Below are positions 11,501 to 22,615 of a DNA stretch of 64,000 bases, piece by piece. A program made the translations under genes and the position numbers. This stretch comes from Niebla homalea. Lineage: Eukaryota > Ascomycota > Lecanoromycetes > Lecanorales > Ramalinaceae. How positions within the stretch are numbered: the stretch's first letter is position 1; each line of letters starts with the position of its first letter. Under the pieces are notes generated by a model. It was not told the DNA's origin, searched no databases, and saw only the letters and a list, made by a program, of their open reading frames with translations. The DNA is taken from the NCBI GenBank assembly GCA_019925105.1, contig JAHGAU010000008.1, positions 1,550,001 through 1,614,000 of the forward strand, given 5' to 3'.

Positions 11501-14500
11501 TGACGGACGCGATCCTCATCTTCCTCACATGCGAAATCCTTGTTGATAAGACTGCTGGTTGCAATTGTAGCGACAGTGACAGACCGCTCGACAACAGACC
11601 CAATGATCTCGTATATAGCGTGGGTGACCGCATCGACGACGACCTGCCGAAGCCGAGCTTGGCTTGCGGTGCTCCCATTTGCTGGAGGAAATTTCAGCAT
11701 AGGCTCTAAGTCCGGTAGCTCCAAGTGCATTGCCTCGACTTCGAATTTGGGATTCTGCACATGGGCATTGAGCGCTCCAAGCGCAAGGTTATCGTAGTTT
11801 CGTACGCCATCAGGCAGCATCAGATTCGCTGGCTCATCGATATCTAGCGGACTTCCGCTGAGAATCGAGGATGGCTCGACTGACTTCAGGTCTATGCCAA
11901 ACTCATCGAAAAGAACCTCGATGTCGAACTTTTGATTGGTCGAGATGCCCACTTGATGATAAAATTCGACCAAGGCGGCAAGGATCTCCATGACCCAAGG
12001 ATTTGGTGGTTTGAAGACTGTCGACCGCCTGCCCTGTGCCAGGATATTGCAGACAAATGGTATCACGAGTATCAACTTGTCATACTGATAGCCTTCTCTA
12101 AGGAGATCCAGGAACGAGATGTGTTTCCGCTTAATCGGCATATCCTGTGCTAGGGTCAAGGAGCCTAGCCAGACGGCAAGACTTTTCAGGTTCTTGCGCT
12201 CAGAGCTAGATGCCAAAATGGCATCTGAATTGAGCAGCTTCTCAACAGTCGAGTAAGTCGAGCGCAAAACTTCGTTGGAAAGTGATCTGCTGTTGAAAAG
12301 CTGTAGTATGTCAAGATAAAGGGAGTGGTAATTTGGCTCGACTTTAGCTCTGCTGTTCACGAGGAAGTCGGCGAACCAGACATGGTTGTTTTCTCGTACC
12401 GCTAGTCGTAGCTGTCCAAATTTGTTGATCAAGTTCTGCGGTGAGACGTTATTAAAGAAGAAGACCACGTTCTCCTGAGTTCTCTCGTCTGGCTCTACCG
12501 ATGTAGGCTCGGGATCTGGGTTGATAGACTTGAAGATTGTCGTCATTCTGTGATCGAAAGACGTCAGATCCGCGCCGTTGAGCATTCCATCAATGCCGTT
12601 GGCTGGCTCAAGCTCCGAATCAGCGCCATTCTGGGTCAGAGCGTTCAAGGCCAACGTTCGAGCTTGAGTCCCATGCAACGTGGGGATTTGAAGGATGTGC
12701 TTGCAGTAATCTGCCCATTCAGGCTCATGGAGTCTCTCAGCGAAGGTTGTCAGCGCTTGCAGGCCAAATTTAAACATCGCAGCTTGTTGATTGTAGTCCT
12801 GCAGTGCGTCCAGAACCATTTCTCTGGCAACCCGAAGCGTGAGGTCGGAAATCAGGCCGACCTTGATGATACCTCCAAACAAGAGAGCTGTCTTCTGCAG
12901 TGGATCAAGAGGGTATTCGCTGAAACAAGAATACTCGTCGAACAGTCCGTGAATCATGCAAGCAAAGAGATCTCTCGATGTTCGCTCGTTGGACTCTTTG
13001 CATTCACGCAGGCGCTCAATGACCCTTTGTACCTCCATTTTCTTCTCGTACAGTTGCTTGTACAGCTCTTGCATTTCCACATCTGCACTGGGAGGCATCA
13101 TGTTAGGCTGGCGGCAATCGACATCAACACCTTCAGTGACGCTCTCACAGAGCAGGATTAACCTTGGATAAGCCTGGAAGCACGTTCGTTGCAGTACCTT
13201 CAACTCTGCGGGATTCGAGAAATGCTTGTCCAAGAATGTAAGCATGTCGTACGCCGTCTGCATGGACAGATTGACCATGTAAGGCCTTTCATGAGCACCT
13301 CGGGAGACCTCCAATTCGCTCTGAGCTTTGACGATGAGGAATCGATGAAGGTCTTGGGCGAAGTTTGGATTCGCATCCCCACTCCTTGCTTCAGCCCATT
13401 CAATGAAGTCGTGCAATCCGTTACGATGTGCAAGAGCGGCAAGATCGAAGCCGAACGCTGTGGTCAGAGTAAGTAGCTCATCTAGCCAGCCAAACTCGTG
13501 TACCATGGTGAGTATCTCCGGCAATGATAGAGGGTCGGTCCCGTGCGTAGTCACCAAGGTCGATGCCATTATGTGCTTATCAAGCCTCCACACGGTGCGC
13601 AACACATAAGTAGAGTGGGGACCCCTTCCTATCAGGTAAAAGGTCTTCAGGAGTAATCGAATTAACGTCGGTTGAGAGGAGGACTTCTCAATGGCGGATG
13701 CTGAGCAGATAAAGAAGCCAATCTTCTCGGCAACAATCAACACTACCTCCTGCTGTTGCTCTTCTAGTTGCTCTGGTGTCGGATCGGCATCAAATGCCAA
13801 CACATCCAGCAAGGCTGCGACAGCATCTAACGAGATTGTTGGATCATCTTTGGCTATTGAGGCTGTCCCAAGATCCTCTGACTGGCCAGGTGGGTCCATT
13901 GGATCATAGGCACGGCGAAAGTGAGGCATTGACGCTACCTCAAGCTCCTCGGCTGTGCATGCAAAAAAAGATGCCAGAATTGAGAGATGATAGTACTGCG
14001 AGCGGTAAGGGCCACGCCAAAGCGCCTGTATATCAAAATTGGGATCGCCTCGTGTTGCTGTCCTCAGTAATTTGATGATTGCGAGAAGTTGTGGCTTTGA
14101 AATCTGTAAATTGTTTCTGTCAAATTCACGTAAGACCCGGTACCAGTCCAATTGGCGCCCTAGGAGCTCTTGGATTGCTACTGCAAATGTCGTGACGTCG
14201 TACGGCTGCCAATCGGGTGTAATGATCATAAAAAGCAGTACTCCACTGATCTGATCTCCATCTAATATCTCCTCATCATAATTTGTGAGGAAGCGTTTGG
14301 CAGCGTCACTGCTGGCTGTGATGGATGGACCTGCCTTCCGGACATCAAGGTAGAAATCATGCTCGGTATGATCGAGCTCCATTACGAAGAAGAGGGACTG
14401 GATTTCAGAGGGCAACCCGCTCTCCGTGCTCTTGTATCTGAATTGCAGACACTGGACTATCTTTTCGAAATCCTGCTGGCTTATGGATCCCGCGGGCGAG

Positions 14501-15754
14501 TCATGCAGAAACTTGAGAGCGCAGGTGGCTAGTATGGAAGCATTCACGTCGCTTTCGGTGTTCTCGGAGTTGGCCAGCGCCTTTTGAAGGTCTGGGAAAT
14601 TAGATTTGAGGATCGAGGCAGCTTTTCTATTCAGCATAACGCTAGAAGGGGAAGTGAACCTTGGGACTGTACCTTTGTTCCTTAAATCTAGCCTTGAAGC
14701 ATAGGCAAGAGCTGATGCAAGAAGTGTCTTTGAGAAGGCATCCATTTTGAAGTGTTCCATGAACAATGCAAGGTCGAAATCTCGAAAGATGTCGCCCTCG
14801 GCAGTATCAATAGCATCGGCAATGCGTGAAGCTTGACTTGGATCTTTCGTAATGTTCTCCACCTCTCGCACCAGGATCTGATAGTTGGCCGGATTTTCAA
14901 CATTTCGACTAATACCGGGGAAAATCTGAGGGGAATTCCCACTGAGAAGACGACGAAAGTACTTGGGGAAATTTTCCATGCCGTTTGACTCGACGAGCTA
15001 GAACAATGTCAGAACACATCAGCTATATCGCATCGCGCTCATGACATACCTTCCGTATCGCGTCTGCGTGTGATTCCCACTTTGCTTTGCCTTCCTTCTC
15101 GGTAATGGATCCAAGTAGGAGAAAAATCTGAGTTGCGACGATTTTTGAAACGGATGATTGTCCGGAGCTGGCAGAAGGGGGCCCGGAAGCCGGATAAACG
15201 GATCTTTCGAAGGTGTTCGTGGTGGGCGATGTCAGACTATACTGCGATAGCGGGGGTGAGAAGGTCTGGCCCCTGATGTAGGCTCCTCCGCCACCACTGC
15301 CTCCACCTCCTCCTACTTGAGACGCGGTGGTCGAAGCCGCGGCGGAGGATGCCGACTGTGTATTTGAAGATGGCGTGATGGCTCTCGAGCGGGGTGAAAG
15401 CAATGGGTTCGATTGCCCTTGTGAGGCTCCAGATTGAAGGGTAGGGAAGGGTGACGAGGAGAGCGAGGAAGAGTGTCCACTACGGGTAGTGTCGTGTTGG
15501 ACAGTGGAATTGAGGACGGAAGAGAAGCTGGGGGTGAATGAAGAAGGTGAGGCAGTATTTCTACCGCGGGCGGTATCAGAGGCGGAGGATGCTAAGGTGG
15601 TGGACAAAGGAGTGAGCCCACGTCGAGATGAGGCTCCCGGGGCAGGAGGCCCCCAGGCCGATTGTTGTCCTCTCGGTGGCCGCGCACCAGAGGACTGGCC
15701 TTGATTGGATTGGTTGGTATTCTGTGTCGCGGAGGGTGGGGCATTGAAGTTCAT
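8524..15754 (-). CDS. NOT1: CCR4-NOT complex scaffold subunit NOT1
   Basis: Four exons: 15754-15050, 14997-9592, 9543-8665 and 8610-8524, giving 2358 residues, a normal size for NOT1. The protein is the scaffold of the CCR4-NOT deadenylase and links CAF1/CCR4, NOT2-NOT3/5 and CAF40 for mRNA decay and translational control. Seen here: a disordered Ser/Gly/Gln-rich N-terminus (about 200 residues), N-terminal HEAT-like repeats, a TTP-binding-type region (about 880-1040), the MIF4G domain that binds CAF1 (about 1075-1300), the DUF3819/CAF40-binding region (about 1347-1490), a Gln-rich linker and the C-terminal NOT1 domain (about 1930-2340) with FWHLPF near its end. Introns at 14998-15049 and 8611-8664 restore conserved sequence. 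The 48-nt intron 9544-9591 is open and in frame, so it would be missed by a plain frame search. Confidence 0.93.
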
Positions 15755-16386
15755 CTAGGATAGATGGTCATTGGTGAGACGAGTTGCGATGTGAAGTGAA
15801 TGGAGTATAGATGATGGCCTGCGCTGCTTAGGCCGGAGGGATGAGCAGAGGCGCAGAGGTGTGGAGGCGTAGGTACGTAGGGAGGAGACGACACAGGTAC
15901 CCCAAGAATTATGTAATATGATAAGATCTCGTGCAAAGTGAAGTGTGACAAGGCAAGCGACAGAGAAGAGATGAAGCAGATATTGTCCGTCGACACTTCT
16001 TCCTCTCGATTCCCATTTCCCACCCACCATTTTTAGCCTTCTTTTACCATACATTAGCCCCGTTATTTTCATCCGCCCGCCGCCCTTTTGCCTTTTCGCC
16101 TGCTGCTACCGCTAGTCTGGAACAGAGGCTTGGCGCAGGATCGACAGCTATTCACCCCGTCAACACTAGCGTGGTTTACTTTTGCAGTTTGTCGCAAGAT
16201 AAGGCATGACGAGGGGAGAATTGGTACGATCAGAAGTGCACTATTCTGGCCAGCTGTTCTTATTGACCAGTGTACCTGTGAGTGTGATTGTGATTGGGAT
16301 TGTCTCCTGACTTGGCATTATATATCGAGAGACTACGCGCCCTGAGGGAGCCACGTCCTAAATCTCAATCAGATACGGCAGGCGCA
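15755..16386. promoter_or_regulatory. Divergent promoter between NOT1 and the F-BAR gene
   Basis: The 632 bp between the two ATGs must hold both promoters. An inverted CCAAT (ATTGG) lies near 16293 on the F-BAR side. Pyrimidine-rich tracts precede both starts. No gene is seen. Confidence 0.45.
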
Positions 16387-19326
16387 ATGCCTGGCATTGT
16401 TGCTGATGCGCCTACAGTATCCCTATCCTGTGAGAAAGCCGATCCTGCAATTCAGTACGAGCGAGTCTAACCAGGATTGCAGTTGCCAACAACTTCTGGG
16501 GCAAAGATGATGCGGGCGTTCAGCCTTTGCTGGGGCGCATGCAAAGCGCCAAGGTCACTTGTGACGAGTTGAAGACATTTTACAACAGTCAGCTTGCTAA
16601 CGATCATTACGGATTCATGGTGCTAACTTGCTTCCAGCTCGAGCCGCCATCGAAGACGACTACTCCAAAAAGATGCAGGCTCTGTGTCGCAAGCCCCTTG
16701 GCTCATCGGAGGCTGGAACGCTGCGAGCATCATTGGATGTCATGAGGGGAGAGGTGGAGTCGATGGGGAAAGCACATCAAAACATCGCAGCTCAGATGAA
16801 GACTGAACTAGAGGAGCCTTTGACCGCTTTTGCAGGAGGCATGAAGGAACGACGGAAGATTGTGCAGGGCGGCATCGAGAAAATCTTCAAAACCAAGCAG
16901 CAACAGACCCAGGCCGTCAATAAGTCGCGCGACCGGTACGAGCAAGACTGCCTGAAAATAAAGGGCTACCTTGCCCAGGGACATATGGTCATGGGACAGG
17001 AGGAGCGAAAGAACAAGGCCAAGATGGAGAAAACCCAGATCCAGCTCGCTACGACTAGTAACGAATACGAAGCAGCAGTCAAGATCCTGGAGGAGACCAC
17101 CGGTCGATGGAACAGGGACTGGAAAGCCGCTTGCGATGTACGCGTCCGTGTGGCAATTGGTGGTTCGTCTGGATGCTGACGGCTATCTAGAAATTCCAAG
17201 ATCTTGAAGAGGAACGCCTGGACTTTATGAAGAGCAGCCTCTGGACCTTTGCAAATGTCTCATCGACCGTTTGTGTCAGCGATGATGCGGTAAGTGCGAT
17301 TTCAACCTGATCCGATCTCTGACTGACGATGAGAAGTCTTGCGAGAAGATTCGATTGTCTCTTGAAAATTGCGAAGTGGAAAAGGACATCTCCAGCTTCA
17401 TCCAGGAGAGGGGCACAGGCCAGGAGATTCCTGACCCCCCCAAGTATATCAATTTCTGCAGGGGGGACGTCGATGACAACGCTTCTGCAGCTTCAGAAGA
17501 CGACTATTCTGTTGCCCAATTCCAACGGACCATCAATCCCGCTTTCCGCAGCTCATCCCCTCAACCATCCACCTTTGAATCGCACCATGATGCAGGTTCC
17601 GATCTGGCTGCCAAAATGAATCCGCTGGGCGCACATACACCGCAGAGTCGCGAAACAACAGTGACTCCGCAGAAGGCACATCAGCAGCCACCACCCATTG
17701 TCGATTACAGGCAAGACAGTCAGGTCCGCGAGCCGTACCAGCACAAGATAGATGATCTAGCTCCCGTTCCGCACAACGAATACCCAACAGACGGTATGAC
17801 CATGTTTTGTCGCACGGCGCAGCCATCCGAGAGAAGTTCGGCTGCCAGCCCAACTAGACCATCGAGCAGCGATTCACACGTGCAAAGCGAATACTCCAAC
17901 CCAACGTCCTTCTCGAGCGCTGAAGCTGGCCCTGGCAAGCAACACCCAGTAAAGCACGATACATGGTCAGCGTCAAGTCCAGCGAAAGCGGTCCAGAAGA
18001 AGAGAAGCGGATTTTTTAGTAATAGCCCTTTTAGAAGGAAAAGCAAGCATGAAAGGGAAGCTCCAGCAATGACAACACCCACTTCACGCAATACTTGGGG
18101 TTCTTCCAACGACAGGAATGGGAACACCAATAGCCAAAGTCCTAACAAAAGTTATGGCCAAGACCGTCGCGCCCGAGACGTGAATTCGGGAAGCCCCGAG
18201 CCTGTTGACCCTCGAGCAAACTTCCAACTTAACGTTGGCAACAACGTCTTTGATGTTGCATCACCGGACAAACCCCATGGCAAGCCGGCCGCAAGAGGAA
18301 TGGCATCCCCGACGAAGGAACTTGACCCAATCGCTGCCGCGCTCGAGGAGCTCAAGGGCGTGAATAAGCAGTCCTCTGTTCGCATGTCAGCTGACCGCTA
18401 TGCCGGAGTGGCAACTCCTGGTCCGCCGAGCGCAGCAAGCACGCAGACAACTGATCCCATGGCAGCCCGGTCACCCCCACCTTCCTATCAGGACCAGCCG
18501 ATGAGTCGTCTTGGTGCACCCGAACCTGCTTTTACCTCTAAGCAAATGAAACAGACAACGCGGAACTATGTCAACAAGGCTCAGGACGTATACGGCTCAA
18601 ACCGAGCAACTCCTCGCCAGAACGGCGCTGAGGTACCCCGAGCAATCTCGCCACGTCCGATGAGGAGCACGAGCCCGAGGCCTGGCTACCAGGGGCGAGA
18701 GAACCAAGGATTGCCAAGGTCTGCAAGCCCGAACCCATACGGAGGCACAAGACCAAGGCCGACAGCCCAAACCAGCCCCAGTAAGCCAAATTATTCGCGC
18801 CACCACTCGCCGGATGATGTGGGAAGACATCCGTATCCGCAGCCACAATATGCCAGACATGAGCGTCCGCATAGTAGCGGGAACATGGCAATGCAACTGA
18901 CGAATGGTCCTCCCGTTGGTGGGCAACGGGGTAGAGGCAATGCTGGCCGGCCTATGAGCTACTACGGGGGCCAGCCTCCCCCGCAGCAAGCGGCAGATCC
19001 CAATGCAGGTCGCATGAGGAGCAAGAGCGCTGCAGATGGCAGGAAGTTCACGGCGAACGGTACACCAATCCTACAATTTGGTAAGTTTTGCCACCATAAA
19101 CACTTCAACATCCGCGAAGGTCATGGCTAATATGCTCCCTTTTTTTGTTTTCACAGCCCGCGCAATGTATGCGTACAGCGCTGTCATAGCAGAGGAGCTC
19201 TCTTTTGCGAAAGGTGATGTTCTGGCTGTTCTTCATCATCAGGATGACGGATGGTGGGAGGCCGAGGTTACTGGGAAGAAGGGCAGGCCGGGTCTGGTGC
19301 CGAGCAACTATCTTCAGCCATGTTGA
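16387..19326 (+). CDS. cdc15/imp2/hof1: F-BAR/SH3 cytokinesis protein, Cdc15/Imp2/Hof1 type
   Basis: Six exons: 16387-16429, 16483-16587, 16638-17137, 17191-17289, 17337-19080 and 19157-19326, for 886 residues (exon 5 could start 3 nt earlier). This family binds PIP2-rich membrane at the division site through its F-BAR domain and organises the actomyosin ring and septum through its SH3 domain. The start SFANNFWG and the region to about residue 270 match an F-BAR domain (RAAIEDDYSKKM, NKSRDRYEQDC). The middle 550 residues are disordered and rich in Ser, Pro, Gln and basic residues, as in Cdc15, where it is heavily phosphorylated. The last exon encodes the SH3 domain (ARAMYAYSA, DDGWWEAEV, GLVPSNYL). 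Introns carry CTAAC-type branch sites. Which of Cdc15 or Imp2 is the true ortholog needs a phylogeny. Confidence 0.9.
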
Positions 19327-20021
19327 TATGAGTGGCAAGAGAAACAATTTGCATCATTTCGAGTTGCCACTTGAGCTATGTGTAGATCCAGGTCATCGTG
19401 TCCGGAAAGGCAGCGTCCATAGTTCGATAATTGTTGATATTTGATTGTGGCATGTATACAGCGCTGAACAATTCATGCCCCAGACTTCACAAACCTTGAT
19501 ACCATTCAGCCTTTCAGCTATTCGCTCGCTTCGCGAAGAACATCTTCCTCGCACGGCCCTGGGACCTGATATCACAATGAAATGTAAGACCCAAGCGAAC
19601 TAGGTAGGTAGAGAACTGGCGGCTGAGGCGGCGTCCCCGCGTGTCCGAAATAGGCAACAAGCAACGTCCGTGTGCCTTTAGCAAACACATCCAAAGGATG
19701 CCTCGGATGCACATCATTGATGCAACTCTATTGCCTACGTTGTTTCGACTCCTGACTCGCAAGCAGCTCAATTCCGGACAGGATTATGTTGAAGATGTCT
19801 TGTTCACTCATAAGCGCTTGCTCCGAAGAAGATGTTTTGCGCTCACTGTGAACGACCCTGAGACATCGGCTCTTGATTGGATCCACTTCCCTCTACCACT
19901 CTTCATTAGAGAAGATAAGCAGCCAGTTTCGAAATTTGGTATAAGGTCTACCATTGCGATGCATAAGATGTCCAATTCCAAGCAGCCCCAGATGCGCGTA
20001 CATGTGTAAAGGGGCCAAAGG
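19327..20021. other. Intergenic, no gene seen
   Basis: Region between two plus-strand genes. Several short frames exist on both strands, none with family signatures or a good start context. It holds the phosphatase promoter. Confidence 0.4.
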
Positions 20022-21755
20022 ATGGCTGAAACGAGACGGCGGACGGCACTGAATGGGGCCACTCCACCCGAAGATGAAGAAGCACTTCTTCCCTCTCAAG
20101 GAGATAAGTATGCTGCCTTATGGGCTCCAAGTAAGGGGAGCAGGCGGCACCAGAGCACCACTCGTGATCCCACCTGCGCCATCTTGACCGGCCTCGTCAT
20201 GATCTTGCTCTTCTTATTTACAATTGTGTATATTATAATGTAAGCGACCGCACGTCTCAAAATCCGCATTCCTGTTGCTCAAGAGTCTCTTCCCTGTAGC
20301 TTTCCTTCGAGAGGTGATCACGTCCTTCCCCTCGCCTCTTCTTGCGATACCATCTCCCGAGGCTACCAATGTAATACACCGCTTTCCCACACCTGGGGCC
20401 AGTACTCGCCATTCTACCTCGTCCATTCGGACGTTTCAACCCGACCACCACACAATTGCACCGTAACATTTACCCAGCTCCTCTACCGCCACGGCGCCCG
20501 CTCTCCCACCGCCGACAAATCATCCGAATACAACAGCACCCTCGCCAAGATCAGCTCGACAGCCACCAACTTCTCCGGCCCCTACTCATTCCTCAAGGAC
20601 TACACCTACCCCCTTGGCGCCGACACCCTCACCGACTTCGGCCGTCAAGAACTAATCAACGCCGGCATCGACTTCTTCACCCACTATGAATCCCTTGCTT
20701 CGTCCACTGACCCATTCATCCGCGCCTCCGCGCAAGAGCGCGTGATCGAATCCGCGCAGAAATGGTCGCAGGGCTTCCACCGCGCCAAGATCTCGAGCGG
20801 CGCCACCAACGACTCAGCTTACCCCTTCCCGATCCTTGAAATCTCCGAGGATAAAGGCATGAACAACACGCTCAACCATGGCAATTGTCCCGTATTTGAA
20901 GCTGACACCACGGGAGCCGATGCGCAGGCAGATTTTGGTAAGACGTTCGTGCCGAGGATCACGGCGCGGTTGAATGGCAATTTATTGATGCCTCAGATGG
21001 CGGGTTTGGAGGATGCTGAGACCGTGTATCTGATGGATCTATGCCCTTTTACTACGCTCGTCCATAGCTCCACTGCGAATTTGCCGGCCTCGACGACGGG
21101 TTTCTGCGCGCTGTTCACAATGGATGAATGGGTGCAGTATGATTACTACCAGACCCTGGGTAAATACTACGGGTTTGGTCCCGGTAACCCTCTGGGGCCT
21201 ACGCAGGGCGTTGGATTCGCCAACGAACTGATTGCAAGGTTGACTAGCAGACCTGTGGAGGACCATACGACCGTCAACCACACTCTGGATGCTGATCCCG
21301 CGACATTCCCACTGGGGAGCAGAGTGTACGCCGATTTCAGCCATGATAACGATATGACTGCCATCTTCTCTGCGCTGAGGTTGTTCGAGAAGACTCCACT
21401 CTTAAGTAAGGAGAAAGTGATGAGTGTGGAGGAAATGGAAGGGTACGCGGCGAGCAGGACTGTGCCGTTTGCAGCCAGGATGGTGGTGGAGAAGATGGCT
21501 TGTGACATTGTGTCGCCGACAAAAGGCAAGGGGTCGGAAGAGATGGTCAGGGTGATAGTGAATGGACGGGTGGTGCCGCTCGAGTGGTGTGGGAGTGATG
21601 AGGAAGGAATGTGTAGCCTTGCATCCTTCATCGACGGCTTGTCTTTTGCAAAGAGCGGTGGGAAGTGGGATGATTGTTTTGGAAGAAAAGGGTTGGAGAG
21701 GGTGGAGGATCCTTGGAACGATGAGTCAAGCACGGGGAGAGTCGAGACTAAATAA
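20022..21755 (+). CDS. Membrane-anchored histidine acid phosphatase (phytase-like)
   Basis: Two exons, 20022-20239 and 20300-21755. The 60-nt intron has donor GTAAGC and acceptor TGTAG; the product is 557 residues. It belongs to histidine phosphatase clade 2, which hydrolyses phosphomonoesters through a phospho-histidine. The catalytic RHGARSP lies at residues 136-142 and the proton-donor HD pair at 421-422 (SHDND). The phytase-type start of the domain is clear (CDTISRGYQC, WGQYSPF). Instead of a cleaved signal peptide there is a polar 50-residue N-terminus followed by a membrane segment at about 53-74, giving a type II topology with the catalytic domain outside the cytosol. NxT/NxS sequons are present. 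Phytate as substrate is only an inference from the closest family. The gene is convergent with the RBR ligase gene. Confidence 0.88.
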
Positions 21756-22615
21756 CCCTCCTCGCCCACTCCCATGTCAGTCACCGACCCTTTGTACATC
21801 CTCGTCAACATTAAAACCATACGCATCGTCAGGTCAGCACGCCTCGAAGCCTTCCCACAGCACGTAAAACCTACTAGCTCTACCAAATCCCCTCCACTCC
21901 GGAAAAATCCACCATTCCCCGTTCAGGCCTCCCATCAACCACACGGTGATGAGCATCCCACATTTCTAGTGGGTTGGAACCATCGAAAACAATCGTCCAA
22001 GATTTCCCCATTCTTGGTTTAAGTACAAACAAAATTTGCTCGTGATGCTAAGTAAACTGCAGAACGGCTTAGGCGAAGTTGGGGGATCCAGTACGCAGCA
22101 CGCCCCAATGAAGATGTTTTTAAAGGCTTAGATGATGTTAAGACATTCCCTCAGCGTTTCGTGAGTCAGTCGATGCGCTTATCTATGTATGTATGGATGG
22201 ATGGATGGATGGATGGATGGGTGTGAGGAGCTGATCTGGAGGGGTGGTTGTTTGGTTTGACGTGGAGGATGTCTCTTTGCGGATGGAGAGTTATGTGATC
22301 CCCGTGGCGGAGATATGTGGACGTCTTTCTTACGTTGTCCATTGCGTTTGCTCGGTGGAGCCAGCACGTCAGATGATGGGGCATCGAGTCGATAGAGAAG
22401 TAACGAATTACGCCAAAAGGAAAGGAGGGAAGCTTGGTTACAACAAGAGGAAGTTTTGTCATTGTGTTTTATCTCCCATATCCATCCTTCGAATGTTTTT
22501 TATCTCCCATATTCATCCTTCCAAATCTTTCGCCCTCACGAAAAAGCATCTTGCTCACGTACAAAATGAACTCCATATGCCTTAGCGCGCGCATACAGTA
22601 GCATCAGACGCCCAT
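21756..22615. other. Convergent 3' intergenic region
   Basis: Lies between the 3' ends of the phosphatase (+) and RBR (-) genes. It contains a GGAT microsatellite and no gene that I can support. Confidence 0.4.
22186..22221. repeat. GGAT/TGTA tetranucleotide microsatellite
   Basis: Two TGTA units followed by about seven tandem GGAT units. It is noncoding, in the convergent intergenic region. Confidence 0.9.
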
